Shown in pieces: positions 33,610 to 45,578 of a stretch of DNA of 64,000 bases. A model generated the notes under the pieces. It was given only the letters and a program-made list of their open reading frames with translations, made no database searches and was not told the origin of the DNA. The position numbers and the translations under genes are program-made. Source of the stretch: Eurosta solidaginis (taxonomy: Eukaryota; Arthropoda; Insecta; Diptera; Tephritidae); contig NC_090321.1 of NCBI RefSeq assembly GCF_040869045.1, positions 131,865,689 through 131,929,688 on the forward strand. The letters are read 5' to 3'. How positions within the stretch are numbered: position 1 is the stretch's first letter; each line of letters starts with the position of its first letter.

Positions 33610-33823
33610 TGAATTAAATGCGCAAATGTTTCCCAATATTTATAGAATAGTTCAAGGCATATTGTCGATTTCACATTCATCCACAAACGCAGAAAGGATA
33701 TTTTCTATACAAAATTTAATTAATACTAAGTGTAGAAATATACTTCAAATAAACACAGTTTCGCATTTAATAAAAAGTAATATAGATACGAAAAAAAAGC
33801 TTTTTTTCAACTGTGGCATTTAA
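33605..33823 (+). pseudogene. hAT transposase C-terminal dimerisation domain
   Basis: Encodes NAQMFPNIYRIVQGILSISH, then SSTNAERIFSIQNLINTKCR and a TAA at 33821-33823. The pattern ILSI-x-x-SST-x-x-ERIFS is the hAT C-terminal dimerisation motif. It follows directly on the end of element Y and belongs to the transposase at 28836. The region 33824-34290 is the hAT 3' non-coding end. Confidence 0.9.
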
Positions 33824-34290
33824 AGAACTCAAAGAAGAAGAACTGTTAATGTAGTGATTGAAACATCAGTTATTAGTATAGATATAGGCGACAATTCGTC
33901 AACTTTTATATCTGAATCTAAATCTTTTTTACCTAAAATGTTTTTATGAAATGTTTTTGCATTGAATGCAGCTGTTATCTTTTTTAAATATTAAATTTAT
34001 GTACTTTACTGGTACTCAATAAAGAAATATTTTTATATATGTACATAATGTACGCTTCAATCGATAAACTTCTTTTATTATTTTTACTGGAAAAGTATTT
34101 CCCTGTTATACTACCTTTAATTTGTGTTAGAAAGTTTCCTGACTAAATACAGTTTTTGGATAAAGAATCAGAATATAACTCTAGTTTGGTTCAAATTCAC
34201 ATCCGAAGACTTTTGGTACATTTTTGGATGATTTGGTACATTTTATTTCCTCGTTTTGTACAAAATGAAAAAATCCATTTATCATCCCTG

Positions 34291-34734
34291 ATCTATGCAG
34301 TCAAGGAGAGCGCATAATTCTAATATGCAAGCAGTGAATGGTAACGGAAACTTGGGTAGGTATACATTTGGACACACAAATAATTCACAAAATTCATACA
34401 TAAATAATACTCAACATCATAATGAGGACGTGTCTATGGAAATAGGTACAAATGAAATGGTGCAAAATTTTCAAGCACTAAGCCTAGAAGATTACCCTAT
34501 ATAATAATTAATACAAAGATAAGAAAACTTTAATTTATTATTGATACGGGTACAGAATTCAGTGTCATAAATCCTAATGTTTGTAGCCCTAAATGGAAAG
34601 TGGACTACGAATTTCACACTAAAAATGTTAAATAAAAAAATCAGTACTAATACTTTATATAGGATACCACTATTTAAAGAATTCAATAAAGCAAATACTT
34701 TTGTTCAATTCTTGGAAGTACCAGTTCACACATA
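34291..34734 (+). pseudogene. Element A gag C-terminus and protease start
   Basis: 34295-34504 encodes an N/Q-rich gag tail ending at FQALSLEDYPI. A new frame reads FIIDTGTEFSVINPNVC from about 34530, with the DTG active site of the retroelement protease. The frame is interrupted near 34630, and at 34735 by a pogo element. YFDGIIGNNILFDLN at 35604 is the protease end. Confidence 0.75.
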
Positions 34735-35603
34735 CAGCGTACGCTCGTGAAACGTGAACAGGCATTTTTGTGCATTTGCTACTCTAAAACGTGAACAAAC
34801 CCAAAAAGCTCTGTAATATGAACAATAAACGTTACAATTATTTGAATGTAGTTTACATTGATCTCAAGTAATTCTGAAATTGGGGAATCCCCTAATTATA
34901 AAATATGCATTTTATTCGTAATTGCATATAAGGAGTAAAATATTTCAGTCGCGATTTTGGTTTTGCAAAGAGTGTTTCGTCTTATGTTTTCTGGTGCAAA
35001 ATAGTTCTAGAAAAACATGTGTGCTTGACATTAAAACAAAAGGCTGAAATTCTCGACTTTTTAAAAAAAGGTTCATCTGTGACGATTTTAGCAAAGAAAT
35101 ATAATGTTGCTAAATCAACAATTTGTAACATTAAAGCGAAAAAGAATTAAGCGGTAATAGAAAAACGCTGCGTTCTTCAGAGTTGCCCAAAATGGAGAGA
35201 GCTCTTTATCGTTGGTTTATCCGAATGCGAGATAAAAACTGGCCAGTAAGTCTAATGTTGAAAGAAAAGGCAAAACACTGCATGCAAAATTTAAAGAAAA
35301 TGAAGCAAATTTCATGAAGACGTCGTTCAAAATGATATGAGTATGCTAAGACGATTAAGGGAGAAAGTTGTGCTTCAATTTTTAGAAAAGCAGAAGATAT
35401 AAAAAAAGATGACTGATTTTATTTAAATAAAACAATCGGATGACTTAATTTCAAATTAATATGTAACGAAAACAAGAATAAAATGTGAATTTAAATGTGA
35501 AAAAATATATTTACTTAGTCTTTTTGGGCATTCCAAAGCGTGAACACATTTGTGAACGTGAACTGCCTTGGTTTGAATTAGTTCACGTTATCGAGCGTGC
35601 ATG
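34735..35603 (+). mobile_element. Pogo/Tigger-like element in element A protease
   Basis: The termini are CAGCGTACGCTCGTGAAACG and, at the right, the inverted form GTTCACGTTATCGAGCGTGC followed by ATG. TA is duplicated (34733-34734 and 35604-35605). Only the DNA-binding part of a transposase is encoded. The 869-bp length suggests an internally deleted derivative. Confidence 0.9.
35015..35400 (+). pseudogene. Pogo/Tigger transposase DNA-binding region
   Basis: Encodes LTLKQKAEILDFLKKGSSVT followed by ILAKKYNVAKSTICNIK, a CENP-B/pogo N-terminal helix-turn-helix. After a stop comes SSELPKMERALYRWFIRMRD and a second CENP-B-type helix region. The DDE catalytic domain is absent. Confidence 0.8.
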
Positions 35604-37588
35604 TACTTTGATGGCATAATTGGAAATAATATTCTGTTTGATCTTAACATAATATTTGATTATAAAAAGAGAATGTTGTTAACAGACAGTGCCAGTGTTC
35701 CAATTTATTTCAACGAAGAAGAATCTTCTTATGATAAATATTTAAATAATGAATTGGTACAAGTGTTTACATGCGAGGAAGAAAAAAATGAAAAGTCCTT
35801 AAATAGTTTATTCTCTGAGCACTTAAATTCGAAAGATAAGGCAATGTTAAAATCTGTTTTAAATAAACACACTGATCTTTTTTATAAGGAAGGCGAAAAT
35901 TTGACCTTCACAAACGAGATTAAGCACAGGATTATCACAAAAACAGATGTCCCGATATACAGCAAACTTTATAAGTATCCTGCTATACACAGAGCAGAAG
36001 TCGATAGGCAAATTAAAGATATGCTAAATCAAAAAATAATAGTTCATAGAAATAGCCCGTACAACTTGCCTCTTTGGGTTGTACCAAAAAACTCGATAGC
36101 AGCGGAACTCCAAAGTGGCGAATCGTTATTGATTATCGAAAGCTAAATGACCAAACGCTAGATGATAGGTTTCTTATCCCGAATATGGAAAACATATTCG
36201 CTAAATTAGATAAATGTAATTATTTTAGTACAATGGATTTCGTGAAAGGGTATCACCAAATTGAAGTTCTTGCAGATGATAGCGCAAAAACTGCGTTTTC
36301 AACCGCTGATGTTCACTATGAGTTCAATCGCATGCCATTTGGGTTGAAAACTGCTCCAGCCACTTTTCAGAGGCTAATAAACTACGTATTGAGGGAATAC
36401 ATAAATAAGATTTGCGTAGTATATTTAGACGATATATTAATCTATTCTACTGGATTTCAAGAGCATATCGACTCTATACAAAAAGTTCTAAATCAGCTAA
36501 GCAAATCAAATTTAAAAATACAGTTTGACAAATGCCATTTTGCTGCAATATCAACGAAATTCTTAGGTCATATCATTTCTGTTGAAGGAATCAAACCCGA
36601 TCCTTCCAATTTTGAGGCAATTAGTTCCATGAAATTACTGCAAACTGAGAAAGAAATTAAACAATTTTTAGGTATAACCGGCTATTATCCGAAACTTATT
36701 CGCGATTATACGAAAGTAGCATTACGGATGACTACATTTTTAAAGCAAAATGCAGTAATTGACGTTAAAAATAAAAACTATATTAGTTCATTTGAATCTC
36801 TAAATAAATTATTGACTAGTGATCCAGTTTTACAGCCACCTGATTTCGCGGAAAATTTTATTTTGACCACGGATGCGTACCAATTTACCATAGGTGCTGT
36901 ATTGAGTCAGAAAAATCATCCAGTTTGTTATGCCTCGCGCACCTTAGCTGAACATGAAATACGATATTCAACCATTGAAAAGGAACTTCTAGCTGTAATT
37001 TGGGCTGTGAAATATTTTAGGACGTATTTGTATGGACGAAAATTTCTAACACAAACAGACCACAAGCCTTTGACATGGTTACCTAATATTAGAGAACCTA
37101 ATATGAAAACAAACTTAATGACGAAAAGGTGGAAAATTTTTCTAAATGAATATAATTTTGATATTTGCTATATCAAATGCAAAGATAATAAGGTTGCTGA
37201 CGCATTAAGCAGATATTTAAGAAAATCACACGACGACAATAGCGTTGATATTTTTAATAACGAGCAAATTGATTTTGCTGATACTAACATAGATATTCGT
37301 TCTACAGATGGAACTGCCCACAATGGTATTGAGGACAATTTAAAATACATTTTTAGTACGGAAAAAAGTGTAAATTATTATAAAAACCAACTTTATCTTA
37401 GCTACGGTGATACAGAAAATATTTTTACAGAAACTGTTAATAAATAAAGCCATACTTTTGTCAATTAACGAGTCTTCCGATTTAGTAAATATATTGAGTA
37501 AAATACTATTGAAAAAGGGCATAATGTGTATATATTGCGAAGATGATGATCTTTTCATAAAGTTTCAAGATATTTATATTAATAACTA
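35604..37588 (+). pseudogene. Element A pol: protease end, reverse transcriptase, RNase H
   Basis: Protease end YFDGIIGNNILFDLN. RT then starts with YKYPAIHRAEVDRQIKDML. A one-base deletion in an A-run at 36087-36094 changes the frame inside the PLWVVPK block. The rest is open from 36074 to 37447: FSTMDFVKGYHQIEV, the catalytic VVYLDDILIYS, FLGHIISVEGIKPDP, RNase H with TTDAYQFTIGAVL, EKELLAVIWAVKYF and the TDHKPLTWL segment. A tail to 37588 precedes integrase, which resumes at 47586. Apart from the frame change the domain residues look conserved, so element A is relatively young. Confidence 0.9.
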
Positions 37589-39293
37589 GCAGACCCGGCA
37601 GACGTTGTCCTGCCTGGAATTTTACTTTCCCTCATTTGTGTATATTTCACCTATCCCAATTCATGATCCGCTTCCTGTTCCCCAGTAACAAAATTTTTTC
37701 CTATAAGGGAAATCACAGCCAAGTGCAATTAGTACTGCATCATTTCATAGAAAACCATTTTCAAAACAACAACAAAATAGATGTATACACAAAATTCATG
37801 CGTTAACTCTGCCTGTGAGGTTACCATAAGTCTTAATGAAAATCTTTATAAATTTGTAAAAGTAGAAATTATAATTATACCGATAAAATGTATAATATTT
37901 ACATATGATGGTTTTAATTTTCACACGGTGAACACTTATTTCCTTCAGAGAAAGACTTTTGAGTTCTTTTAATACAATTTCAACCGGCGTACTAGTCACT
38001 CTAGTGGTAGAGTCCTGAGGCTTTGTTTTTGATTCATGCTAAGGCAATTTAAGGAGGTAGCTCACGATTCGATGTTATTTAATGCAATTGCATAGTTTTA
38101 TTAAACCATATGCAAATTTCTATGAATTTGATTTATATGAAAAAAATTTCGGCTGCTTTGTTCTTTTGAGTTTTTGGTAAATTCAAATTCTCGTGAAACG
38201 AATGAAAAATCATACAGCACAGTGGGACGAATGACCGTTCAAGGTGAGCAAAAGTAATCTTTTGCATCTAAGTTGTCATACATTTACAACGTAATTTTTG
38301 GAGAAATTTTAACTCATTAGAAAATATGATTGGAGTATAAAAAATTATAAGGAAGTGCGAACTCACAGAACAGTAAAAAACTAAATAGTATCAAAAATAT
38401 TTTATTAACCACTCTTACAGAAAACCAACGACGTTTTTTGATTTTACCGAAGAGTGCGAAACACTAATACATCAAATCACCAGTAGGTAATTCACCACAG
38501 GGAAAATGTAACTTGAAATTCGCTAAATTTAACACTAAAACTCTTTTATTTTAATGCAGTATTCACAACTGAGCTATTTTATCACTTGCACATTAACATT
38601 TTTGTGAAAGTTTAGCCAAAACACTGCTTCTCTTCAGTAATAATTAATTGTGGCACATGGTTTCACTCAATATATGACGCAAATGTGAAATGTTGTATAC
38701 AATTAAATTGGTAAATTACAATTTTGATAAAATAATGTACTGCTTTTAATGTATGCTGCAAGATAACTATTTTTTAGGTCGCATAAATATAAAACATGCG
38801 GAATGTATGTATATGTAAGGTGGCAGCAGATCGACATACATACAGACAAATATATATATTGTAACGAAATTGCTTGCAAATACTCATATTTGCAATCCTC
38901 TGTTAAGTTCGAATCACTAAACTGTTGAATAAATAACTCCAATATTGAATGATGGAAAAATGGCCTTTATTAAAGTACTTCACAATAACACTTATACTTT
39001 GCTACTCGCTGGCTTAATAACCAAACTGATTGATAACTCAAATGAAACTCTATTATTGGTCGCCAGATCGCGTGCTTAAGCAAACTGATTGATAGCTCAA
39101 CTCAAACTGAATTACTTCTTACTCGCCTGCCCCGCTTTTATAGTTTACGCTGCATACTTCTAGGCTCTTCGATTTCCAGAACTTACTAGTTAGTTTCGTC
39201 TACAAAATAGCCAGCCACAACTACGTGCACAAATTATTGCTCTCTCTTGTGACAACTCAGATAAGATATATGCATGTGTTTGTGCATTGCCGC
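37063..39293 (+). repeat. Tandem duplication, unit 1 (pol end + X + truncated gypsy-C LTR)
   Basis: Runs from CAAGCCTTTGACATGG in the pol RNase H region to GCATTGCCGC within a gypsy-C LTR (38860-39293). Unit 2 begins at once with the same CAAGCCTTTG. The units differ only at scattered bases, for example Cys in place of Gly in the KxKDNK motif of unit 1. Confidence 0.9.
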
Positions 39294-41877
39294 CAAGCCT
39301 TTGACATGGTTACCTAATATTAGAGAACCTAATATGAAAACAAACTTAATAACGAAAAGGTGGAAAATTTTTCTAAATGAATATAATTTTGATATTTGCT
39401 ATATCAAAGGCAAAGATAATAAGGTTGCTGACGCATTAAGCAGATATTTAAGAAAATCACACGACGACAATAGCGTTGATATTTTTAATAACGAGCAAAT
39501 TGATTTTGCTGATACTAACATAGATATTCGTTCTACAGATGCAACTGCCCACAATGGTATTGAGGACAATTTAAAATACATTTTTATTACGGAAAAAAGT
39601 GTAAATTATTATAAAAACCAACTTTATCTTAGCTACGGTGATACAGAAAATATTTTTACAGAAACTGTTAATAAATAAAGCCATACTTTTGTCGTCATTA
39701 ACGAGTCTTCCGATTTAGTAAATATATTGAGTAAAATACTGTTGAAAAACGGCATAATGTGTATATATTGCGAAGATGATGATCTTTTCATAAAGTTTCA
39801 AGATATTTATATTAATAACTAGCAGACCCGGCAGACGTTGTCCTGCCTGGAATTTTACTTTCCCTCATTTGTGTATATTTCACCTATCCCAATTCATGAT
39901 CCGCTTCCTGTTCCCCAGTAACAAAATTTTTTCCTATAAGGGAAATCACAGCCAAGTGCAATTAGTACTGCATCATTTCATAGAAAACCATTTTCAAAAC
40001 ACAACACAAAATTCACGCGTTAACTCTGCCTGTGAGGTTACCATAAGTCTTAATGAAAATCTTTATAAATTTGTAAAAGTAGAAATTATAATTATACCGA
40101 TAAAATGTATAATATTTACATATGATGGTTTTAGTTTTCACACGGTGAACACTTATTTGATTCAGAGAAAGACTTTTGAGTTCTTTTAATACAATTTCAA
40201 CCGGCGTACTAGTCACTCTAGTGGTAGAGTCCTGAGGCTTTGTTTTTGATTCATGTTAAGGTAATTTAAGGAGGTAGCTCACGATTCGATGTTATTTAAT
40301 GCAATTGCATAGTTTTATTAAACCATATGCAAATTTCTATGAATTTGATTTATATGAAAAAAATTTCGGCTGCTTTGTTCTTTTGAGTTTTTGGTAAATT
40401 CAAATTCTCGTGAAACGAATGAAAAATCATACAGCACAGTGGGACGAATGACCATTCAAGGTGAGCAAAAGTAATCTTTTGCATCTAAGTTGTCATACAT
40501 TTACAACGTAATTTTTGGAGAAATTTTAACTCATTAGAAAATATGATTGGAGTATAAAAAATTATAAGGAAGTGCGAACTCACAGAACAGTAAAAAACTA
40601 AATAGTATCAAAAATATTTTATTAACCACTCTTACAGAAAACCAACAACGTTTTTTGATTTTACCGAAGAGTGCGAAACACTAATACATCAAATCACCGG
40701 TAGGTAATTCACCACAGGGAAAATGTAACTTGAAATTCGCTAAATTTAACACTAAAACTCTTTTATTTTAATGCAGTATTCACAACTGAACTATTTTATC
40801 ACTTGCACATTAACATTTTTGTGAAAGTTTAGCCAAAACACTGCTTCTCTTCAGTAATAATTAATTGTGGCACATGGTTTCACTCAATATATGACGCAAA
40901 TGTGAAATTTTGTATACAATTAAATTGGTAAATTACAATTTTGATAAAATAATGTACTGCTTTTAATGTATGCTACAAGATAACTATTTTTTAGGTCGCA
41001 TAAATATAAAACATGCGGAAAGTATGTATATGTAAGATGGCAGCAGATCGACATACATGCAGACAAATATATATTGTAACGAAATTGCTTGCATATACTC
41101 ATATTTGCAATCCTCTGTTAAGTTCGAATCACTAAACTGTTGAATAAATAACTCCAATATTAAATAAATAAATAAATGTAAGGCGCGATAACCTCCGAAG
41201 AGATCTAAGGCCGAGCTTCTCTTCCAATTTGCGTCGTGCTCCTCTTGATTTTCCCTACAAATTGGCCGGACGGACCTACATGTTTTATGCCGACTCCGAA
41301 CGGCACCTGCAAAGCAGATGAGTTTTCACTGAGAGCTTTTCATGGCAGAAATACACCCGGAGTGCTTGCCAAACACTGCCGAGGGGCGACCCCGCTTAGA
41401 AAAATTTTCTTCTAATTGAAAAATCTTATTTCTAAAATTTTGATGTTGCTTTGCCCGGGAGTTGAACCCAGGGCATACGGTGTGATAGGCGGAGCACGCT
41501 ACCCATCACACCACGGTGGCCGCCAATATTGAATGATGGAAAAATGGCCTTTATTAAAGTACTTCACAATAACACTTATACTTTGCTACTCGCTGGCTTA
41601 ATAACCAAACTGATTGGTAACTCAAATGAAACTCTACTATTGGTCGCCAGATCGCGTGCTTAAGCAAACTGATTGATAGCTCAACTCAAACTGAATTACT
41701 TCTTACTCGCCTGCCCCGCTTTTATAGTTTACGCTGCATACTTCTAGGCTCTTCGATTTCCAGAACTTACTAGTTAGTTTCGGCTACAAAATCGCCAGCC
41801 ACAACTACGTGCACAAATTATTGCTCTCTCTTGTGACAACTCAGATAAGATATATGCATGTGTTTGTGCATTGCCGC
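39294..41877 (+). repeat. Tandem duplication, unit 2
   Basis: Second copy of unit 1. It includes a displaced 3' end of pol (39294-39678, open), X body and the full start of the gypsy-C left LTR. The 363-bp SINE at 41162-41524 is present only here, so it inserted after the duplication. Confidence 0.9.
41162..41524 (-). mobile_element. tRNA-derived SINE copy 1
   Basis: The minus strand starts GGCGGCCACCGTGGTGTGATGG, an A-box-like TGGTGTGATGG, then a B box GGGTTCAACTCCC, and ends in (AAAT)n. AATATT is duplicated at 41156-41161 and 41525-41530. Other copies: 54712-55075, 61288-61655 and 63838-64000. Confidence 0.9.
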
Positions 41878-42039
41878 TCCGCTGCTCGTATACGTACATA
41901 TGTGTAGACGCAATTATTTATCCCTTTATGTAGATATATCATGATTGAATTATTGATGAGAATTCACGTCACTGCTTAACATCGCTTCGAGAGGATAGCA
42001 TCGCTTAGTGCTGCTAACATTCGTTACACTGCCCTCTAC

Positions 42040-42642
42040 CTAAGTTTGATCGTCCCGATCAGACAAATCCCTCGATCTAAACGCTGCTAGCATCGCCAAA
42101 TGTACCACTCTTCTATTTCGTGATTTCCCAATTGCTTGTATGCGGTAGATGACATCACTGATCGTCTTCACAACTTCGTACGGGCCTTCCCAACTGCACC
42201 GATATTTGGATGGAACACCTTTCCGCCGATGAGGGTTGTATAGCAGTACCAAATCTCCCTCCCGGAAACCTTCCGAATTATTTTCCTTGTCGAACCTGTG
42301 TTCCATCTTACTACTCATTATTTTGGATCGTTCTCTCGCATTCTGTTGCTTGGCCAATGAACAACTACTTTGTAGAGCTTGTTCTTGACGGATTGGCTTC
42401 ACATACTTAGTATCGTTCCGACATTTCCCAACAGTAGTGCGCGCTGGCTTGAAACCACCCTTGCATTCTTTCTGGACGATTCTTTCAGTAGTTTTAGTGC
42501 GTCCATTAGGGTTTGTCAATGCCAGTGTTTTTCTCGCAGGTACTTTTGATTTCGCTTTATTTGGCCCATTCAATCCATCAACCTTTGCTCGATCTACTTT
42601 CCTTGACTTTCGTGGTCTCTGTCGAATCTCCTCCAACAGCAC
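42040..42642 (-). pseudogene. Gypsy-C pol remnant: integrase C-terminal domain
   Basis: Basic N-terminal stretch, then FREGDLVLLYNPHRRKG, a WEGPYEVVK (GPY/F) motif and VVHLAMLAAF. The GPY/F module is the C-terminal chromatin- or DNA-binding part of Ty3/gypsy integrases. No RT, RNase H or DDE core precedes it; protease sequence joins about 42594-42642. The joined reading is open, so the deletion probably occurred in a transposing copy. Confidence 0.85.
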
Positions 42643-43289
42643 TCGCTTACTGCTGAACCCTTTTTCAAACTGAAGTTAAGTGGCACATCTTGGTTCTCAT
42701 AATGCATCACCCTTCTCTGCATATCGATCTTGATGTCATGGTCAACCAAGAAATCCACTCCCAATATAACTTCATCAACAATCTCCGCCACAACGAATTT
42801 GTGTAAAACCATGACCTTCCCAATTAAGACTTCACAGATCACTTCTCCCCGGACGTGGTTATAGTCGCCAGTGACCGTACGCAACCTCGCTCCAGGTAAT
42901 GACTTTACTCTCTTGTAGACCAAATCAGATCGAATCAAGGAATGAGATGCGCCCGTATCTACAGTCAGTACATGTTCTTTACCATCCACATTCCCTCTGA
43001 CGGTAAGGCTGCTCGATTTTCTACCAATTTGCAACACGGATATCACAGGGCATTCAATAGCTGGATCTAGCTCTCGATCTCTACCTCTTACTCGCACTTG
43101 CTCATCTCCTCCAGCTTTGCGTTTACGGCCACCCACATTGTTGGAACTATTAGGACCAATATCGCAATGACGTGCAATGTGACCGGACTTCCCGCATTTG
43201 AAGCATTTGATAACTTTTTCACTCCGCTTTTGTGATCCTTTCAGCGCCTCCAATATTGTGTCTACCCACTCTGGCCTTTCTACTTCCAC
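42594..43289 (-). pseudogene. Gypsy-C zinc knuckle and protease
   Basis: CCHC knuckle CFKCGKSGHIARHC near the start. The protease follows, with LTVDTGASHSLIRSDLVYKR and the IVDEVILGVDFLVDHDI segment. The frame ends at 42594 in overlap with the integrase-remnant frame. Confidence 0.9.
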
Positions 43290-43726
43290 ACGGCGTGCTT
43301 TGAGAACTGGCTTACACAGAAGCGACGCTGAATCAGAGCTTGTGACACCGTTTCTGCGAATGTTGGCTTTGGGTTTGCGTATGTAGCTCGCTTTGTTTCG
43401 ACGTCCCGTATGCCATTTATAAAGCTCTGAATCTTTGCCCTTTCAGTGTATTCCACGGGTGCGTCCGCATTCGCTAAATGTGCTAGCGTTTCAATATCCG
43501 ACGCAAACTCTTCCAATGTTTCACCAGGCCTCTGGAAAAGGTTCAGCAACTCCATTTGGTATATCTGTCTCCTATGCTCAGTTCCGTATCGTCTCTCTAG
43601 AGCGCCCATCAATGCTTCATAACAGTTCCGTTCGCCCGCTGGAATGGTTTGCAAAATCTCAGCTGCAGGCCCCTTCAACGCCATGAACAGTGCAGCAACT
43701 TTATCTTCAGCATTCCAGTGGTTCAC
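43280..43726 (-). pseudogene. Gypsy-C gag, capsid part
   Basis: Encodes MALKGPAAEILQTIPAGER, NCYEALMGALERRYG, QMELLNLFQRPGETLEEF and SFINGIRDVETKRA. This is the standard retrotransposon Gag capsid order (W/F-x-x-L...LE-x-RYG...R-x-x-GE-x-LEEFA). Frameshifts at 43723 and 43285 separate it from its neighbours. Confidence 0.9.
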
Positions 43727-44335
43727 TGCTGCGGTCTTCTCAAACTGTAGCTTAAAGACCTGAAAAGGAACAGAACCGTCAAAAGATGGAGTTTTACCTT
43801 CGTATTACTCGCTGAAGCAGCCGGCCGATTAAGTTGAAATTCCTGTATACGACCTCTCAAAGCATCCACCTCGGCTTCGATTTTTTCCTCAAACTGCGTT
43901 ATTTTCTCGTCCATACGCGCTTCGAGTTTTGATGATATACGCGCCTCCTGCGCTTCGAGTTGTACTGTTATGCGTGCCCCTTGTTCTTTCAGTTGTGTTT
44001 CCATCTTTGATGTAATTTCTGACGACATTTCTGACATTTGCGACGACATTGATGCTACTGTCGATGTTTGTGCAGATATTGCAGCCAATATCATGTTCAA
44101 GTCTGTGCTGGTAACCGTCTGCGATGTTTCGTTTTTCTCCTCCAATTTTGTTGTCTCATCGCCATCAAGATGAAAGACATACTCTGCCACGTCAATTCCT
44201 TCTGCTTCCATTGCCTCTCTTAGCCGTGCCTGAAGTTCGTGTTTAACGCCGCTTGTATTCAATGCACGGCTCTGCAACTCCTTCTTTAGTTACTGGATCT
44301 TCAATTCACTGAACTTTGCCATGTCCTTGTAGTCC
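43723..44335 (-). pseudogene. Gypsy-C gag N-terminus: SAP motif and coiled coil
   Basis: A SAP-like helix pair reads LKKELQSRALNTSGVKHELQ, with a TAA in front of it near 44292 that breaks the likely start MAKFSELKIQ at about 44325. A long coiled coil follows with heptad-like repeats (SSQMSEMSSEITSKMETQLK, EARISSKLEARMDEKI). It ends near a splice-like frame break at 43800. Confidence 0.75.
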
Positions 44336-44373
44336 TCTGGTATTTATTCAACAATTCCTCTTCTGATACCAAT

Positions 44374-44958
44374 TGTAACGAAATTGCTTGCAAATACTCT
44401 TATTTGCAATCCTCTGTTAAGTTCAAATCACTAAACTGTTGAATAAATAACTCCAATATTGAATGATGGAAAAATGGCCTTTATTAAAGTACTTCACAAT
44501 AACACTTATACTTTGCTACTCGCCGGCTTAATAACCAAACTGATTGATAACTCAAATGAAACTCTACTATTGGCCGCCAGATCGCGTGCTTAAGCAAACT
44601 GATTGATAGCTCAACTCAAACTGAATTAGTTCTTACTCGCCTGCCCCGCTTTTATAGTTTACGCTGCATACTTCTAGGCTCTTCGATTTCCAGAACTTAC
44701 TAGTTAGTTTTGGCTACAAAATCGCCAGCCACAACTACGTGCACAAATTATTGCTCTCTCTTGTGACAACTCAGATAAGATATATGCATGTGTTTGTGCA
44801 TTGCCGCTCCGCTGCTCGTATACGTACATATGTGTAGACGCAATTATTTATTCGTTTATGTAGATATATAATGATTGAATTATTGATGTGAATTCACGTC
44901 ACAGCTTAACATCGCTTCGAGACGATAGCATCGCTTAGTGCTGCTAACATTCGTTACA
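44374..44958 (-). repeat. Gypsy-C 5' LTR
   Basis: 585 bp with inverted termini TGTAACGAA/TTCGTTACA. Nearly identical to the SINE-free sequence of 41075-42028 and to the truncated copy at 38860-39293. Followed on the plus side by an (AT)n run (44958-44974). Confidence 0.95.
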
Positions 44959-45481
44959 ATATATATATATATATACTTTCCATGTGTTCAGTGTTTGCAA
45001 TTATCTGGCTATTAGTTATTATTCTTATAAATGGACATTTTCTAATTCCGATTTTGCAGTAGTTATATATATGATCTGCCATGAAAAAGCTTATCACCAA
45101 TAATTCATCTGCCTATTACTGCGAAAATTCGTTCTTTAACGTATACAATGGGACTTGAATTGCAAAAACCCGTAACCTAGACCTTTTCAAAGAGAAGCTG
45201 AAAATAACCATACAGATAGAAAACCACACGATGGTATTGAACTGACCCTATAAATTTGAGTTTTGTCCTCGAAGAATTTGATTTTATTAAATAGAAAGTA
45301 CTTGTAGCAACCACGGCTAATGCTACAAAATGTACGCTAAGATAGATAGCAACCCCATTGTTTCGGCTATTCATTGAGAATTTATTTATGTTTTTTTTTA
45401 AGAAATTCAGCCGTTGCAGATCATTAAAAAAAAAATTCAGACATCTGGCAACACCGATTTTTATTTTTTTTTTCTAAAACC

Positions 45482-45578
45482 GAGTTCAAGTAGAGCATAA
45501 GAAAACAGCAGTAGAACGAACTTTATGCGTAGAGCCGTTCGAAAGTGATTCGCTTACAAACATGTCGAAACTCATTTT
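45482..45578 (+). repeat. 95-bp direct repeat flanking the second Y copy
   Basis: GAGTTCAAGTAGAGCATAAG through AAACTCATTTTTA is repeated at 47478-47574. The copies flank element Y copy 2 and represent the far end of the X insertion. The length is far beyond a normal target-site duplication. Confidence 0.85.

Larger units (their letters stand above)
28642..34290 (+). mobile_element. hAT transposon in gag of element A
   Basis: The termini are CAGTGATGATAAT and, at the other end, ATTTATCATCCCTG (inverted CAGGGATGATAAAT). ATCTATGC is duplicated exactly on both sides (28634-28641 and 34291-34298), the 8-bp duplication of hAT elements. Subterminal TTGGTACATTT motifs recur at both ends. The transposase gene inside is broken by three stops and by element Y. 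The length is 5,649 bp, of which about 3.4 kb is Y. Confidence 0.95.
41075..44958 (-). mobile_element. Gypsy-C, LTR retrotransposon lacking RT, RNase H and integrase core
   Basis: LTRs of 585 bp at 41075-42028 (with a SINE) and 44374-44958 both start TGTAACGAA and end TTCGTTACA. The 5' LTR lies at high coordinates. The minus strand after it reads TTGGTATCAGAAGAGG (primer-binding site, initiator-Met-like). A purine tract AGGTAGAGGGCAG precedes the 3' LTR at 42029-42042. ATAT flanks both sides. Gag and protease are joined directly to an integrase C-terminus, a non-autonomous deletion derivative. Confidence 0.9.

Noticed and set aside
35601..36146. Treating the two overlapping pol ORFs as separate genes
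   Set aside because: They are one pol reading broken by a single base in an A-run.
39294..39678. Independent 134-codon gene
   Set aside because: It is the duplicated 3' end of element A pol in tandem unit 2.
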